NCBI GenBank assembly: GCA_032622095.1
Contig: CP136065.1
Location: 56,293,949 to 56,357,948, forward strand
Direction: 5' to 3'
DNA: 64,000 nucleotides
Source: Siphonodentalium dalli
Lineage: Eukaryota; Mollusca; Scaphopoda; Gadilida; Siphonodentaliidae
A program made the position numbers and the translations under genes. The notes below the pieces were generated by a model. The model did no database searches. It was not told the DNA's origin and saw only the letters and a list, made by a program, of their open reading frames with translations. Below, one piece after another: positions 1 to 11,480 of this stretch. The stretch's first letter is position 1, and each line of letters starts with the position of its first letter.

Positions 1-157
1 CCCTAAGTAATCGACTCCTTAACCACAGCAGAATTATGGGTAACTTTTCAGGATTTAGTCGGAAATATGGCTTGTTGCCATTCATCGGAAAGCTCTCCCC
101 AAAAATTTAACCATAATTCTGCTGTGGTTAAGGGGTCGATTACTTAGGGCATTACTG
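1..157. mobile_element. TA-flanked MITE family M1, copy 1 (cut by window start)
   Basis: Near-palindromic: the left arm ccctaagtaatcgactcc and the right arm ggtcgattacttagggc are inverted copies. Full ends read CAGTAATGCCC ... GGGCATTACTG with a TA on each side in intact copies, a Tc1/mariner-type signature. The right end lies 14 nt before the IPMK exon starting at 172. Confidence 0.75.
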
Positions 158-171
158 TATTATATTTTCAG

Positions 172-3100
172 GAATTCTAGAACTAGATAATGGAACCATT
201 GCGAAAGAATTGCAGTCTCCACCTCGTGGTTTGAGAGAATTGACATTCTATGAAGAAATTTTCTGCAGTAGCTGTGAAGACCCAAAAATTCTCCAACTAA
301 GACAATATGTACCAAAGTTCCATGGACCTCGAGATTTCCCACAAATATCTTGTCGTAAGACAATTATTATATCCCCACTTTTCAAAAAATGAATAAGAAA
401 TAACTCTTGAAGTTTATGCAGTTATAACCAAAAAGTTTTGAAGACAAATTCATAATGTTTATTACAAGTGTTTACATCTAAAGAAGAGTTATTTCTTAAT
501 TGATTGGAATTCTAACTGTATCTAATCAGCTAATCATATGGACTTCTGTGTATAATATAGTTGCAAAGATTTCTTGTCTAAACTGTCAAAGTCAAATCAA
601 ATTAGCTGTCTGTCTGTCCATGCATCCTTACATATGTCCATCCGATATCTGTTAATGTCATAACTTGAACAGTAGTGCTCGGATCTCAATGAAATTTTGT
701 ATGGATGTTCACTACTATGAGGACATTCAATTGATGATTCAATTGTTTTGTTCGGGTTTTCTATTCTAGAGTTATTCATCTTTGTTTATCTGGAAATGTT
801 GGCTTTTTGGTCCATCCGATGTCTGTTCAGGCCATAACTTGAACAGTAATGCTCGGATCTCAATGAAATTGGTATGGATGTTCAACAGTATGAGGACATT
901 TAATGGTTTGTTCAACCATTTTGTTTTGTTTTTCATTCTATAGTTATTCATCTTTGTTTATATGAAATGCCGATTTTTGGGTCCATCCGTCTTGAGTATA
1001 TTTCAAAACTGTTCCATTTTAGAAAAATTCATATGTCTGGAGAATATAGCAGGATGCTTCCAGAAACCTTGTATTGCTGATCTAAAAATAGGCAGTATTA
1101 TGTATGATCCTCACGACCCTCCGGAGAAGAAAAAAACAGCTCTGGCCAAGTACCCTCCGGCTGTGAAATTGGGATTCACTCTGTGTGGATTCAGGGTGAG
1201 TTAGTTATGTTGTAACTTGTCACCATCCAGTCTATTTGAAAAGCTGACGAAAATCTTATATCGGATGTACGTCTTTAGAACTCTCTATTCTACTTCGTAA
1301 CTATAATCCCACTCTGGGATTCAATGAGATGTAATGTATTTCTTTATAGTGCTTATCAAAAAAGACAAGATCTTCTTAGCAAAACCTTTTCTATCCCATG
1401 AATGTGCACAACAATTTTTTTATTATTTTGTTTAAAGTGACTTATAGGCCTTATTGGCCAGGTGTGTTGTTATTTTGTTACTCGACATTTTTATCACCTG
1501 TATGTGTAGTCCAAGTCTTCTCGTACTAAAGCCGACTAAGAGCTCTATCCATCAATGTATCACATTATTATAATCAATAAATTTGAAAAATGATCAAGGA
1601 AATATGGGTTGATACAAAAATCGGACTTGGCACTGACAGAGTTAAACAAGCGGCTGTAGTGGCCCCATAACCCCAACCCATAGCAGAAACCCTGGATGAT
1701 GGTATCCACTATCAGCATGCCTGAGTTTAGTGTTCCTGTCATTTGCATTTGCATCACCAAATTCACCCTCCAGGGACCTCATTCTGCATGGGTGATGTGG
1801 CCTCAGATTGAAGTTCCAAATGGTGAATATTGTGATGCACACCCATTGGGAACCTCGATTATGCAATGTGTCATCTGCCAATTTGGGGACATAGAGAAAC
1901 TAAACTAAAAAATAAATAGAATCTATGTGAAGAAGTTTCTATAGAAATTTGATAACAAAGAAACATTCCCGAGAAGATTAGGCCTGAGCAGAATGAGGTC
2001 CCCAGAGGGTGAATTTAGTGATGCTAGCCCACTATGCGGGATCTAAATCTTCCCTCTGGGGACCTCGTTTTGCAAATGACAGGCACCTTATTTTCAGGCT
2101 TGGTATCAGCACATGATACCAGTTTCTAACATTACTATTTCTTAAGTTTCTGATGAGAGATTGATAAACTTATGTCAACAAGTTGTAGTCAGTTATTAGC
2201 CTTATCAGCATTAAGCTGTGGGGTGAAAATCAAAATCATTCTGGCTGATAGATCAAATATGTTAAATTTTAATGTTTCAGGTCTATGATGGGATGACTGA
2301 CTCATTCCAGGAGTATGATAAACATTTATGTAGACAAATTCCTGGCGATGCTATGGCTACAGATGGTAAGCTATTTGATTTTTTTTTTCAATATCTTATG
2401 ATTTAGTTTTTGGAGACAATATTTATTCCCAATACAAAACAAGATGAATATTTTAACAAAAATTATAATGGATGATTATGGGTGATTGGAATGGGAATGA
2501 ATGGGAATATGATTCAGTTGTCACTAGCTGGGGTACCCGGCATTGCTCAGGTGAAGAATGCGTAATTTATTAGTGGCCATTCAAGTCATTTTAAATAAGT
2601 ATATTAATCTGGGTTAAACTGCACATATTGTATGACTCTCTGGATAAAGTTACTTCTAACTTTTAAGTCGATAATAAACAATCTTTATTGCTAATTATTA
2701 CTGACTCTTTAAGTTATTTGAGGTCAACAGCTATTATCCCGTGACAGTCCCCGTGTCAGTTTACTTTTGTGCACCAATTTTCCCACATATCTCCGTGGAT
2801 ATGTTCTCCGTGGTCCAGTGGTTAGCATGCTGGACTTTTATTCGCTGTAAACACAATGATATGGGTTCGCAGCGCCTCGCTGGTCTATTGTGAGTCTTCA
2901 CACAGCAGTGGCTTGGCCGCTTTGAGCATCGTGTAACTGTCGGATTGCTCGCTGTTCAAATCCAGCGCCAAGTTATGACCCTTGAGCAAGTGTACTGTGT
3001 TGGCTTCGCATCACTCATACGTTAAACGAGTACCAGTCAGCTTGTCATGCTGATGAGTATCGGAGCATGTTCTGATCAAACTAGAGCAGCGCCTGCAATG

Positions 3101-4625
3101 GCTGCAACCGGCTCATTGGTTGGTTTGTACAAATGACTGGGGTAATATTGTAATGCTTAAAAGCATGGTAGGGCAAGTAATTGGTTAATCGCTATATAAA
3201 ACTGGTCATTATTATTATTATACCCCCCCGCAACGAAGTTAGGGGGGGTATACTGGAGTCAGCTTGTCCGTCCGTCCATCCGTCGTCCGTCCGTCCGTCG
3301 GCGTCGTCCGTCCGTGGACACAAATTTGTCCGGAGTTTTTCTCAGTCATTTTTTGATCAATTTCCGTGAAACTTGGCACAGACATCAACCACCATGGGAA
3401 CCTGTGCACCTGCGATTATGACGTCTGTTGGACTTTTTTTAGTGGAGTTATCCCCCCTTTTTCGACTTAGAAAATTTTCACAACATGTATACTTTTGTCC
3501 GAGCTTTTATTCCTACATTTTTCAGTCAATTTTTTAAAAACGTGGCACAGATATTTAGTACCATGGGAACTTGTGCACTTGCGATTATGACGTCTGTCCG
3601 ACATTTTTTGGTGGAGTTATCCCCTTTTTTTTATTGAGAAACTTTTTTTGCAACATTCATAATTTTGTCCGAGCTTTTATTCCTACATTTTTCGGTCAAT
3701 GTTTTTTAATCTTGGCACTGATATTTAGTACCATGGGAACCTGTGCACCTGCGATTATGACGTCTGTCCGACATTTTTTGGTGGAGTTATTCCCCTTTTA
3801 CAACTTAGAATTTTTTTCGCAACATACATAATTTTGTCCAAGCTTTTATTCCTATATTTTTTGGTCAATAGGTTTAAGATTAGGGTTATGGTTGTACACC
3901 TGCAATGGGAACTGTTATTTTATTATTTTAACTAAATGTTTACTGACATGTGAAACATCTTAGTATTTTAAAAACAGGGGGGTATCCGTAGTCCCATTGG
4001 GACAGTCACACCTCTAGTTATATCTAGGCTGATAATAAACGCTCTTTATTGGTCATATAATTTATTAGTCCCCCTTTAAGTCATCTGAGGTGAAATGCAC
4101 GTATCTCATGACATTCTCACTGAGAGCTTTCCGATGAATGGCAACAAGCCATATTTCCGACTAAATCCTGAAAAATTACCCATAATTCCTCTGTGGTTAA
4201 GGAGTCGATTATTTAAGGCATTACTGTTTCTTTGTATCTCTTATTCTTCAGGCTTGGGCAAATTCTTCAGTACACATGGCAGTCTGAGGAAGGATGTCGT
4301 TCATATTGTCATCAATAAACTCAGTGACATACTCGACTGGTTTCTCTCACAAAAACAGTTCGTTTTCTACTGCTGTTCCGTTCTTATCATTTATGAAGGA
4401 GAAATTCCACATGGAGAAGGCAGCAATACCTCACCTAACCCCACTAGTCCCTCAAATACAGCATATCAGTGCAATGATTCGATATTAAAATCTGATGATA
4501 GAAAGCTGGTGGATGTCAGAATGATTGACTTCGCACATGTTTATCACACGGATGTTCCTGATGATAACTATATCAATGGTCTCAAAAATATTATTGAGAT
4601 GTTAAAATCTTTGCTTACCATGTGA
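172..4625 (+). CDS. IPMK: Inositol polyphosphate multikinase, 3' four exons (5' end outside window)
   Basis: Exons 172-354, 1023-1195, 2281-2365 and 4252-4625 (stop TGA 4623-4625) join in frame; every intron is GT..AG. The conceptual product is about 270 residues. Exon 1 carries DNGTIAKELQSPPRGLREL, the N-lobe signature of the IPK family. Exon 2 carries PCIADLKIG, the PxxxDxKxG inositol-phosphate-binding motif. Exon 4 carries LRKDVV, FYCCSVLIIYEGE and VRMIDFAH, the last giving the DFAH metal/ATP-binding element. The order and spacing match animal IPMK rather than IP3K or IP6K. Known family role: phosphorylation of inositol tris- and tetrakisphosphates, and PI3-kinase activity, in nucleus and cytoplasm. 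The usual SSLL segment reads CCSVL here. Exon 1 begins with two bases completing a split codon, so at least one upstream exon holding the start is missing. AATAAA near 5181 is a possible poly(A) signal. Exon boundaries are inferred from frame and consensus, not from transcripts. Confidence 0.9.
600..985. repeat. Two-unit tandem repeat in IPMK intron 1
   Basis: Units of about 180 bp share ccataacttgaacagta, gctcggatctcaatgaaat and ttattcatctttgttta. A related stretch follows a ccatcc-rich head at 53980-54190 in an SLC38A10 intron. Confidence 0.6.
1540..1645. mobile_element. TTAA MITE family P1, half copy
   Basis: Matches the right arm of the P1 elements at 7866 and 21224 (agctct ... ggacttggcactgacagag) and ends in ttaa. 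The left arm is missing. Confidence 0.65.
1714..2102. mobile_element. 8-bp-TSD MITE family H1, long form, copy A
   Basis: Ends gcctgagttta ... ttttcaggcttg, with tatcagca on both sides (8 bp). Each end carries hairpins built from gaggtccccagagggtgaat. The middle contains agattgaagttcc, shared with the copies at 15934 and 62748. TSD length suggests a hAT-type element. Confidence 0.7.
2809..3220 (+). mobile_element. tRNA-derived SINE
   Basis: Head resembles a pol III promoter: A-box-like tggtccagtgg (2811 on) and B-box-like gggttcgcagc (2862 on). The body is unrelated to tRNA and ends in ctatataaaactgg followed by att repeats, typical of SINE 3' ends. It lies in IPMK intron 3 and abuts the element at 3221. 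Confidence 0.6.
3221..4020. mobile_element. tacccccc-gcaacgaagt element, copy 1
   Basis: Begins tacccccccgcaacgaagtt and ends gacagtcacacctctagtta. It has a cgtccgtccgtc head and internal ~150-bp tandem units, each with gtaccatgggaacctgtgca. Two other copies are in this window. Short frames inside are repeat by-products. Class not assigned. Confidence 0.75.
4113..4226. mobile_element. MITE M1, copy 2 (right half only)
   Basis: Holds the loop and right arm of M1 (agctttccgatgaatggcaa ... ggcattactg). The left arm is missing. It ends 25 nt before IPMK's last exon. Confidence 0.75.
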
Positions 4626-4663
4626 TATTATGAATTATAACTGAGATGTGTAAAGCATGAGTA

Positions 4664-4918
4664 ACACTTTCATGACGCGAGCTGCGCTGGTGCAGCATTA
4701 AGGATCATGTGCCAGTGCATTCTCTTATATCTGCAATCTCCCATAGGGAGTATATATAAGAGAATGCACTGGCTTACAATGCGAAGGTAAATATTGTTAG
4801 GCCAATGTATTCTCTTACATATGCGAGGCTCCCATAGGAGACTCGCATATATAAGTGAATGCACTGGTACAGGGTCTTTAATGCTGCACCAGCACAGCTC
4901 CCATCTTGAAAGGGTTAA
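4664..4918. mobile_element. TTAA MITE family P2 with two internal hairpins, copy 1
   Basis: Outer arms gctgcgctggtgcagcatta and aatgctgcaccagcacagct are inverted. Inside are two palindromes of gcattctcttatat / atataagagaatgc. The right end is aaagggttaa. Starts 38 nt after the IPMK stop. Confidence 0.7.
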
Positions 4919-5200
4919 GGTGGCGCTGAGGTGACCAATTTCCACCCCCAAAAGACATATCAGTTGCCATGTTTGGAATTGATGACTCTGATTTGCATAT
5001 ATAGTAAACTGACATCTTTTCTGAACTGTAACGACTGTCAGATTTCAAAGGGAGATAATTCATACTTCAGAATTAGGTGACAAGTTTTTGAACAGTAAAA
5101 CAATAATTGTAAAAACTAAATTAAATCAAACTGTAATTGAATACTCATTAAATGCACAGAACTGGAAAGATTATCAAAAGAATAAAAACTACATATGACA

Positions 5201-5461
5201 TTAGCCCTTTCTATACTAAATACTCATTGATGAGTTGTTCCCTCAGGAATGTTCAGATAATAAGTTCAACAGCCGTTTGGTCATTTGTTGAACTTATTAT
5301 TTCCCACCAATTAATAGTAGTCCTACTGCACTTGTATTATCTTTTAGAAGGTCTGTCGTATGCTCAATTTTACTGGACGACCCTCCAAATGAATAATAGA
5401 CCATTCCAATGTATACTTTTATAACTGGGTGGGAGAATCCATTTAGTATAGAAAGGGTTAA
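5201..5461. mobile_element. TTAA MITE family P3, copy 1
   Basis: Starts ccctttctatactaaa and ends tttagtatagaaagggttaa. Inner arms include cattgatgagt and gttcagataataagttcaa. Left flank is TTAG, right TTAA. Confidence 0.7.
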
Positions 5462-5516
5462 TGGTGTTACATTAATATAATAATTGACGTACAGACCAAT
5501 AGAGCTACCACAAATT

Positions 5517-5806
5517 GCTTAACCCTTTCAATACAAAACACTCCTTACCCCTTTCAATACTAAACACTCATTGATGAGTAGTTATCCTGTAGGAAATGTC
5601 CAGATAGTAAATTAAAAAAATGACCGTTTGTTGAACTTATTACCTGAACATTTCCCTCAATGAATTGGACTCCTTCTGCACTTTAATTATCTGTCATCTG
5701 CTTATATTACATGTACATCCCTCCATATCAATAATAGACAATTCTGATGTACATTGTACACATTTTTTACGTGGTGGGAGAATCCATTTAGTATAGAAAG
5801 GGTGAA
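5517..5806. mobile_element. TTAA MITE family P3, copy 2
   Basis: Ends ccctttcaatactaaacac and tttagtatagaaagggtgaa, with the same internal blocks as copy 1. A short duplicate of the left end sits at 5519-5545. Confidence 0.65.
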
Positions 5807-6229
5807 ACAAGTCATCTCTGCACCACCTTAAGTATAGCCTCTTGGTTGTAAGATCCTCATTCATTGCAAATGGCATTTTCAAAGTTTATTGAGTTTGATT
5901 TATATTACTTTAGCAGGTTCAGAAAGTATTGGGGGGGGAAACTATACATGAAGGCTAGTCCCAAAAATAAATTGTTTTATTTTATACATATATCAAATTT
6001 AACCATCATCTTTTCTTAGCTTTATATATATAAATATATTAAAGTAAAACTAATATTTAGTATAAGAGATTATTGGTTAGAGATTACATGGTATAAAAAT
6101 CATGGTACATGTATATAAGATAAGGCCTTTTTTTATAAATACTTGGTTTAATAGCAGTTGTTTTCCTCTAAAATTTGATTTGGTCGGTCGAAATAAAAAT
6201 AAAATTGCATGTTGATACATCAATTTGTT

Positions 6230-6582
6230 TTAAAGGGGTACTGTACATTAAATCCGGTCATTTATGGGACCCTCTCCTTTTATACTCATAGAATATATGT
6301 AACAAATGAATGAATTTGAGCCATGGATTATTGCAGAATACTCTCATGTGCTCTATTAAAGATGCAAACAACATGGTAATTATAATGAAAATGAATTTAT
6401 GACTCCTGTCATAAATTCATTTTCATTATAATTACCATGTTCTATGCATCGTTCATAGAGCAAACAAGTGTATTTTGCACTAATCCATGGCTCAAATTCA
6501 TTCATTTGTTGCATATATTCAGTTGAGTATAAAATCAGATGGTCCCATAAATGGCCGGATTTAGTGTACAGTACCCCTTTAA
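6230..6582. mobile_element. TTAA MITE family P4, copy 1
   Basis: TTAA at both ends, inverted ends aggggtactgtacattaaat and ttagtgtacagtacccct, and a nearly continuous palindrome through a tgacaggagtcat-type centre. Confidence 0.82.
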
Positions 6583-6660
6583 ATGTTCACTGCAGCTTTG
6601 CATTAGCAAATTATAAAAAGACACTTTTGAAACACAAAACAATTAGGCAATACAACCAAT

Positions 6661-7022
6661 CAGGGGCGCGGAAGCATCCAAGGGCAGGGGGGCAGAGCCT
6701 ACAAAAAGGGCACTTTTCCGCAAAAAAGGGCATTTTCTCCGCAAACTCAGGAAAATAACCATAAATTCATTCTGGCAAAAATCCCTATTTTAATGGTATT
6801 TGTCGGTTTTTATGGCCGTTTTGTGATAAAATTGACAAAAAATTAATATTCCTTGTGAAATTGGTGGTATTTGGACCAAAAAAGTCACATTTTGCTATAA
6901 AAACATGAGATTAAACACACAAAAAGCATTTTCTGTCTCCAGAAAAAGGGCAAGTCCTGCCCCCGCTCGCCCCCCTTGGTCAAGGGCAGGGGGGTCAGCT
7001 GCCCCCTCTTCCGGCGCCCCTG
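6661..7022. mobile_element. hAT-type non-autonomous element, 8-bp duplication
   Basis: CAACCAAT occurs directly outside both ends (6653-6660 and 7023-7030). Ends CAGGGGCGCGGAAG and CTTCCGGCGCCCCTG are inverted. CAGGGGCG-type ends with 8-bp duplication are typical of hAT elements. No coding capacity. Confidence 0.82.
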
Positions 7023-7062
7023 CAACCAATCTCTACCAGCGGTGTCTATCTTACTGACAATA

Positions 7063-7275
7063 CAGTAATGCCCTAAGTAATCGACTCCTTAACCACAGCA
7101 GAATTATGGGTAACTTTTCAGGATTTAGTCGGAAATATAGCTTGTTGCCATTCATCGGAAAGCCCTCAGTGAGACCTTTCCGATGAATGGCAAAAAGCCA
7201 TATTTCTGACTAAATCCTGAAAAATTACCCATAATTCTGCTTTGGTTAAGGAGTTGATTACTTAGGGCATTACTG
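7063..7275. mobile_element. MITE M1, copy 3, complete, TA duplication
   Basis: Starts cagtaatgccctaag and ends cttagggcattactg. TA at 7061-7062 and 7276-7277 is the target duplication expected for a mariner-type MITE. Intergenic. Confidence 0.85.
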
Positions 7276-7865
7276 TACCTCTGTTCCATTAGGGATTAAA
7301 TTTCCATCTGCTATCAAATTATTCTAATAATAGCACCGAGTTACTGCACATAACATTAAATTCTATCATTAATGCTGTGCAGCAGGGCAGTTGTCTCCAT
7401 GAAATGTGTCATTCACACTCCAAAGAAATACAAGATATACATGTAGGTAGACAAAATAGTCCCACTAAAATTTGGCATTTATTTGGAAACTCATCATTTA
7501 TGGACAGGTTTGAACACGATTCTGGTGTTACATGAATGTGATCAGTCTGTGTTGTCAGCGACAAAATTATTATTGAACACGTATTTTCTCCAATTTACAA
7601 GAATCTTGTAAATTCTGGTAATTGGACATTGTTGATAACCGAGAGAGGTTAGCGATGGTGTATGACAGCTTGCAGTACGACAATGAAACAGAATCTATCT
7701 TGTATCAGGAACCAATGGACATCATTCAATAAACAATTCTTTCTTGTCTACCAGAGATCCATCTTTTAGCTGTAAACTATAGTATATACACTACTACTAG
7801 GTGTTAAAACAAAAACGAAAACTGATTCGTTCACCTCTAAATCCAAGTCTGTTTCAATTTTATCC

Positions 7866-8067
7866 TTAACCCTTTCAGTGCCAAGTCCGATTTTTGTATC
7901 AACCCATATTTCCTTGATCATTTTTCAAATTTATTGATTATAATAATGTGATACATTGATGGAAAGAGCTCTATCAATGTATCACATTATTATAATCAAT
8001 AAATTTGAAACATGATCAAGGAAATATGGGTTGATACAAAAATCGGACTTGGCACTGAAAGGGTTAA
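7866..8067. mobile_element. TTAA MITE family P1, full copy
   Basis: TTAA on both ends. Ends CCCTTTCAGTGCCAAGTC and GACTTGGCACTGAAAGGG are perfect inverted copies, and the palindrome continues to a small gagctc loop. TTAA plus CCCTTT ends are the piggyBac-type signature. Confidence 0.85.
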
Positions 8068-8638
8068 AATAATCATGTTTAATTTTCATCACATGAATTT
8101 CCACAGAAAAGATTGAAATAAAAAAACTACATGGAGTATTTTTATTTTTTAACCAAGATCAAAATTTTTGGGTCAGTCCGCTCCGCTGGTTGCCAGTGAT
8201 TTCGACCCACTGTGACTTTGACCCAAAGTGATTTCGACCCCATTTGGTGATCTCGACCCACTATGTATTTTTCCCATAAGTGACCTCGACCCACTAATTA
8301 GTAGTCGTTAATTTGAAGTGTTTTCACAATTTTATTCACCAGGTGTCAGTCAGGGTGTAAATTATGCAATGCTGCAAGCTGAACTGAGCACTGCTCATGT
8401 CAGTCATGAGTACAGTAGCCGTGAACAAGCCGTGAACAAGCATCTAACTGTATATATACCTAGGTTTCTTAAACAAATAACGGGCTCTGGCAGGGAGTGT
8501 AGCGAACCAGTTATGATTGCTTCGGCTCTATTAGTTCCTCTTTGTCAGAGCGTTGAGCACTGGTGAGTTGTGTGGCCGCGTCTTCGGATGTAGCTGCCCT
8601 CATGCTTAACGCCGGTGAGACAGTTTTGGATTAGGATT

Positions 8639-9502
8639 ATGGACTTAATCCCTGAAGCTGTGTTGGCCGCAGTGCAAAGGAGTCGGGTAGTGGACATTGC
8701 TAACTGGAGTCTCCAGTCTAGCAGGGGCTACCTGACCCTTTGCCTGGAGTTCCGGACTGCAGATGCTGGCATCCAGAGATCACAGACCCGGGAAGCCAAT
8801 GCCAAGACTGCCTCCTGTTCTATGAAGTGTGGGAAGAAGAAGGGGCCGCCCAAGAAAAAGATGCCTGCGAGGAAAAGAAGGGACGCCGCCAGACGAGCCA
8901 AATGGAAACAGAAGAGGGGGGTGACTGTTGATCAGTCGGTCACTCCTCCCCTTGTGGTTCAGCCGACGTCCAAGGTCACAGCTGGCAGGTCGGAGTTGTC
9001 TGAGAGACGCCCCGACGACCCGACCTGCATGGAGACAGGCGACATCGCACCAGCTAGCAGGGACTCCGTTGATCTGCCGGAGGTCCCTGCTGTCGTCGTC
9101 GAGGCAAGCGGAGACAGGGACGTGGACACCACCCCAGATGTTCCTGCCGCCAGCTTCGACGTGGAGTTGGATAGCCTTCCACCTCAGACACCAGAATATC
9201 ATCACATCCCGGTGTCCCCCAGCTCCACCACCACCTCGGAAAAGGAGCAGGAATCAACACCCCCTGCTCCTGATGAAGATGGGGCAACAGCATTATCAGC
9301 TCTCAATGCTAAAATTCTACAACAACTTGAAGAAACAGAAAAATGGAATGCAGAATGGGAAAAACAAAAGGAAGACAAACGAAGACAGGAACAGCTCATG
9401 GCTACATTACTGCAGACACATCAGACATCACCTCCATCTCCATCTACGTCATCGGGAAAAAAGAACCCGAAAAAAAAAGAAGAAAAAGAAACATTAATTT
9501 AA
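8639..9502 (+). CDS. Gag/ORF1-like basic protein of a mobile element
   Basis: 287 codons from ATG 8639; the frame is open further upstream but only from a GTG. The N-terminal module (MDLIPEAVLAAV ... WSLQSSRGYLTLCLEFR) is followed by a lysine/arginine block near residues 70-100 (KKKGPPKKK, RKRRDAARRAKWKQKR), a long acidic and proline-rich linker, and a charged helix likely to be a coiled coil (EKWNAEWEKQKEDKRRQEQL). It ends in a poly-lysine tail. No reverse transcriptase, protease or integrase follows. Two decayed relatives lie at 28890-29640 and 31137-32160 on the minus strand, which proves it is repetitive. AATAAA follows at 9548. The layout recalls nucleic-acid-binding gag or ORF1 proteins, but I do not recognise the family. 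Base composition is distinctly GC-richer than the surroundings. Confidence 0.55.
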   Translation: MDLIPEAVLAAVQRSRVVDIANWSLQSSRGYLTLCLEFRTADAGIQRSQTREANAKTASCSMKCGKKKGPPKKKMPARKRRDAARRAKWKQKRGVTVDQSVTPPLVVQPTSKVTAGRSELSERRPDDPTCMETGDIAPASRDSVDLPEVPAVVVEASGDRDVDTTPDVPAASFDVELDSLPPQTPEYHHIPVSPSSTTTSEKEQESTPPAPDEDGATALSALNAKILQQLEETEKWNAEWEKQKEDKRRQEQLMATLLQTHQTSPPSPSTSSGKKNPKKKEEKETLI

Positions 9503-9547
9503 TATCTCCAAAAAAATGCTCCTTTTTTTTTTTATTACTTATTGACA

Positions 9548-9592
9548 AATAAAGCTTAAAATGAGGGGTTAGGGAAAGGGCCTCTCGGCCCT
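9548..9592 (+). promoter_or_regulatory. AATAAA signal followed by a GAAAGGGCC hairpin
   Basis: AATAAA at 9548 is followed about 20 nt on by GAAAGGGCC-TCTC-GGCCCTTTC, a 9-bp perfect stem with a 4-nt loop. The relative on the minus strand at 31137-31210 has AATAAA, the same atgaggggtta spacer and a matching hairpin, so both the signal and the fold are kept. Confidence 0.6.
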
Positions 9593-9706
9593 TTCGAAGA
9601 TCCCGGGGTTAACCCCCCAAACGGGTCGAAATCACTATGGGTCGAAGTCACAGTGGGTCGAGGTCACTGGTATTCGCTCCGCTAACCAAGTTATTAAAAA
9701 AGGCCT

Positions 9707-10099
9707 GAGGAAAGCAGAAGTTAAATGCAATATAACTTTTATTATAAGTTTTACTTTGCCTGTTGTCCATTACTTTGTGCAATAGCAATCCCATATATAA
9801 AATAATTTTATTTGTACCTTTTTTGGATTATGTGCTTTTCGTATATTATATAATATATAATAAAAATATTTTAATTTGTATAGGCCTTGCAATACTTTCT
9901 CTATAGTGCATTATAATTCAAGTCAAATATTTGTCGCTGAAACAGACAATGCTGATTGGCTGAGAGCTGCTAACTTTAGTTTTCAATTCATCAGCGATGG
10001 TCACTGAAGTATGCACAAATTTTAAATGGATCACGTGTCATTGACAACGTTCATAAATACGTCACTGCGATACCAGGAGTCACGTAATAGTGTCATACA
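9707..10099. other. Non-genic, nothing recognised
   Basis: AT-rich spacer between the gag-like element and the next repeat. No frame, motif or repeat stands out. Confidence 0.5.
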
Positions 10100-10800
10100 G
10101 AACATTGTTTTTATGTTTACCCATACCATAGTATGGTAAACATAGTGTCGTTGCCCGGATTAACCACTCGTCGTTCGTCCGTCTGTCTGTCTGTCCGTCC
10201 ATAGACACTTTACGAGTAATGCGATAACTCAAACATTTTTTATCCGATCGAAACCAAATATATCGGTTTCTCAGCCCAAAATACAGATCGAGTTCGAATT
10301 TGGGTTTGATCCGAGATTTTGTTACAGAGTTATGGCCCTTTTTCAACTTATAATTCACGCATTCTGCCATAACTCAAACATTTTTCATCTGATTGGAACC
10401 AAATTTGGTGTGTGAGTTCCACAGCCCAAAATACAGATCGAGTTCGAATATGGGTTTGATCCGATTAATTTTAAAGGAGTTATGACCCTTTTTCGAAAAA
10501 ATATTTGAAAAAAAAGATCGATTTAAAAAAAAAATTATTTTTAACTTTTATAATAATAATAAAAAAAATGTCACTGACATTGTCATTTGTTTTCATTTAG
10601 ATATTAATGATTATGATAAAAGTTGATAAAAAGATTTCCAATGTGTCCCTTTAATTTTTTTAAATAATTAAAAAACATTTTTTTTTTAAGTTAAACAAAT
10701 TTGCAAAACTCAAACCATTATAACTCTGCCAAGGGTACCCCGAATCACCACACCAAATTTGATTAAATCGGTCCAAAATCTTGTGTTATGTATAAGTAAA
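10100..10800. repeat. gtccgtctgtc-headed dispersed repeat
   Basis: Head ccatagtatggtaaac and a gtctgtctgtctgtccgtcc run, then two imperfect units sharing gcataactcaaacattttt-like and cagcccaaaatacagatcga. Resembles other cgtccgtcc-headed repeats here but is a different family. Confidence 0.5.
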
Positions 10801-11370
10801 TCTGTTTGGAGCAACATTAAATTCAATTCACCAATTGCCTTTGGACTACTTAGCTATTGATAAGGCTATATTATTTTCTGATGTCTCGTATGCCAATGTG
10901 CAAATAATCTGATAAAGAAGGCTATGGTATCTAATTTAAAATAAAGATTCAACAATAAACATCACATGATATTAACAGTAGACTTGGACATCTGTGCTGC
11001 AGAGTTATATCTTCAGATGGTCTGATATCATTATAATTGTTATTGTTTGAATAGAGAGGTCAGTGTTCAACATAAACAATTCCTGTGATATTTTGACAGC
11101 TCTGCTATATAATTGATATTAATGGGTCAGTGGTGAGGTTGCTTATCTGTATACTAGGACACATTATTATTGTAAACTTAAATTGGACTCTCTTAATCCA
11201 AGTATTCCATGTCCAGGTCACACCTACACATTTAACCCATGGGCTTGCTGGCTGTGGCAGTTTAGCATTACAGATCCTGTACCATAGCATTCTCTTATAT
11301 AAATGCCAGTGACCCATAAATTCCAATAATTTGTGTTATGTACATTTGTCTATAATAGTACATATATAGA

Positions 11371-11480
11371 ATACACCCATAGTAGCCGAGAATAACAAAT
11401 TTTCACCACGAGTGGTATTTTAAAACCACAATTCCACGAGTGGTGAAATGTTTTTTATTCTCGGCTACTATGGGTGTATT
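11371..11480. repeat. Perfect-arm palindrome
   Basis: atacacccatagtagccgag and ctcggctactatgggtgtat are inverted copies, with a second nested pair ccacgagtggt. Sequences like tatgggtataa recur at 12085, 12165 and 12235, so 11371-12240 may be one degraded element. Confidence 0.6.

Larger units (their letters stand above)
8168..9706 (+). mobile_element. Mobile element carrying the gag-like frame
   Basis: Both ends contain runs of the motif TCGACCC / GGGTCGA in inverted orientation. The left arm is 8190-8300 (gtgatttcgacccactgtga) and the right arm 9620-9672 (cacagtgggtcgaggtcact). The motif ccgctccgct also appears at both extremes. No clean target duplication was found, so the exact ends are uncertain. 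Between the arms are a 5' leader, the 287-codon frame, AATAAA and a perfect 9-bp hairpin. Confidence 0.55.

Noticed and set aside
1-157. IPMK start codon in the window
   Set aside because: The exon at 172 starts in the middle of a codon in the conserved N-lobe, and 1-157 is transposon, so the start lies further left.
3181-3831. Open frames in the tacccccc element
   Set aside because: They arise from ~150-bp repeat units read through in one frame and recur in the other copies with altered reading; no protein domain.
9054-9399. Antisense frames within the gag-like coding region
   Set aside because: Shadows of the 8639 frame; the sense frame has the conserved relatives.
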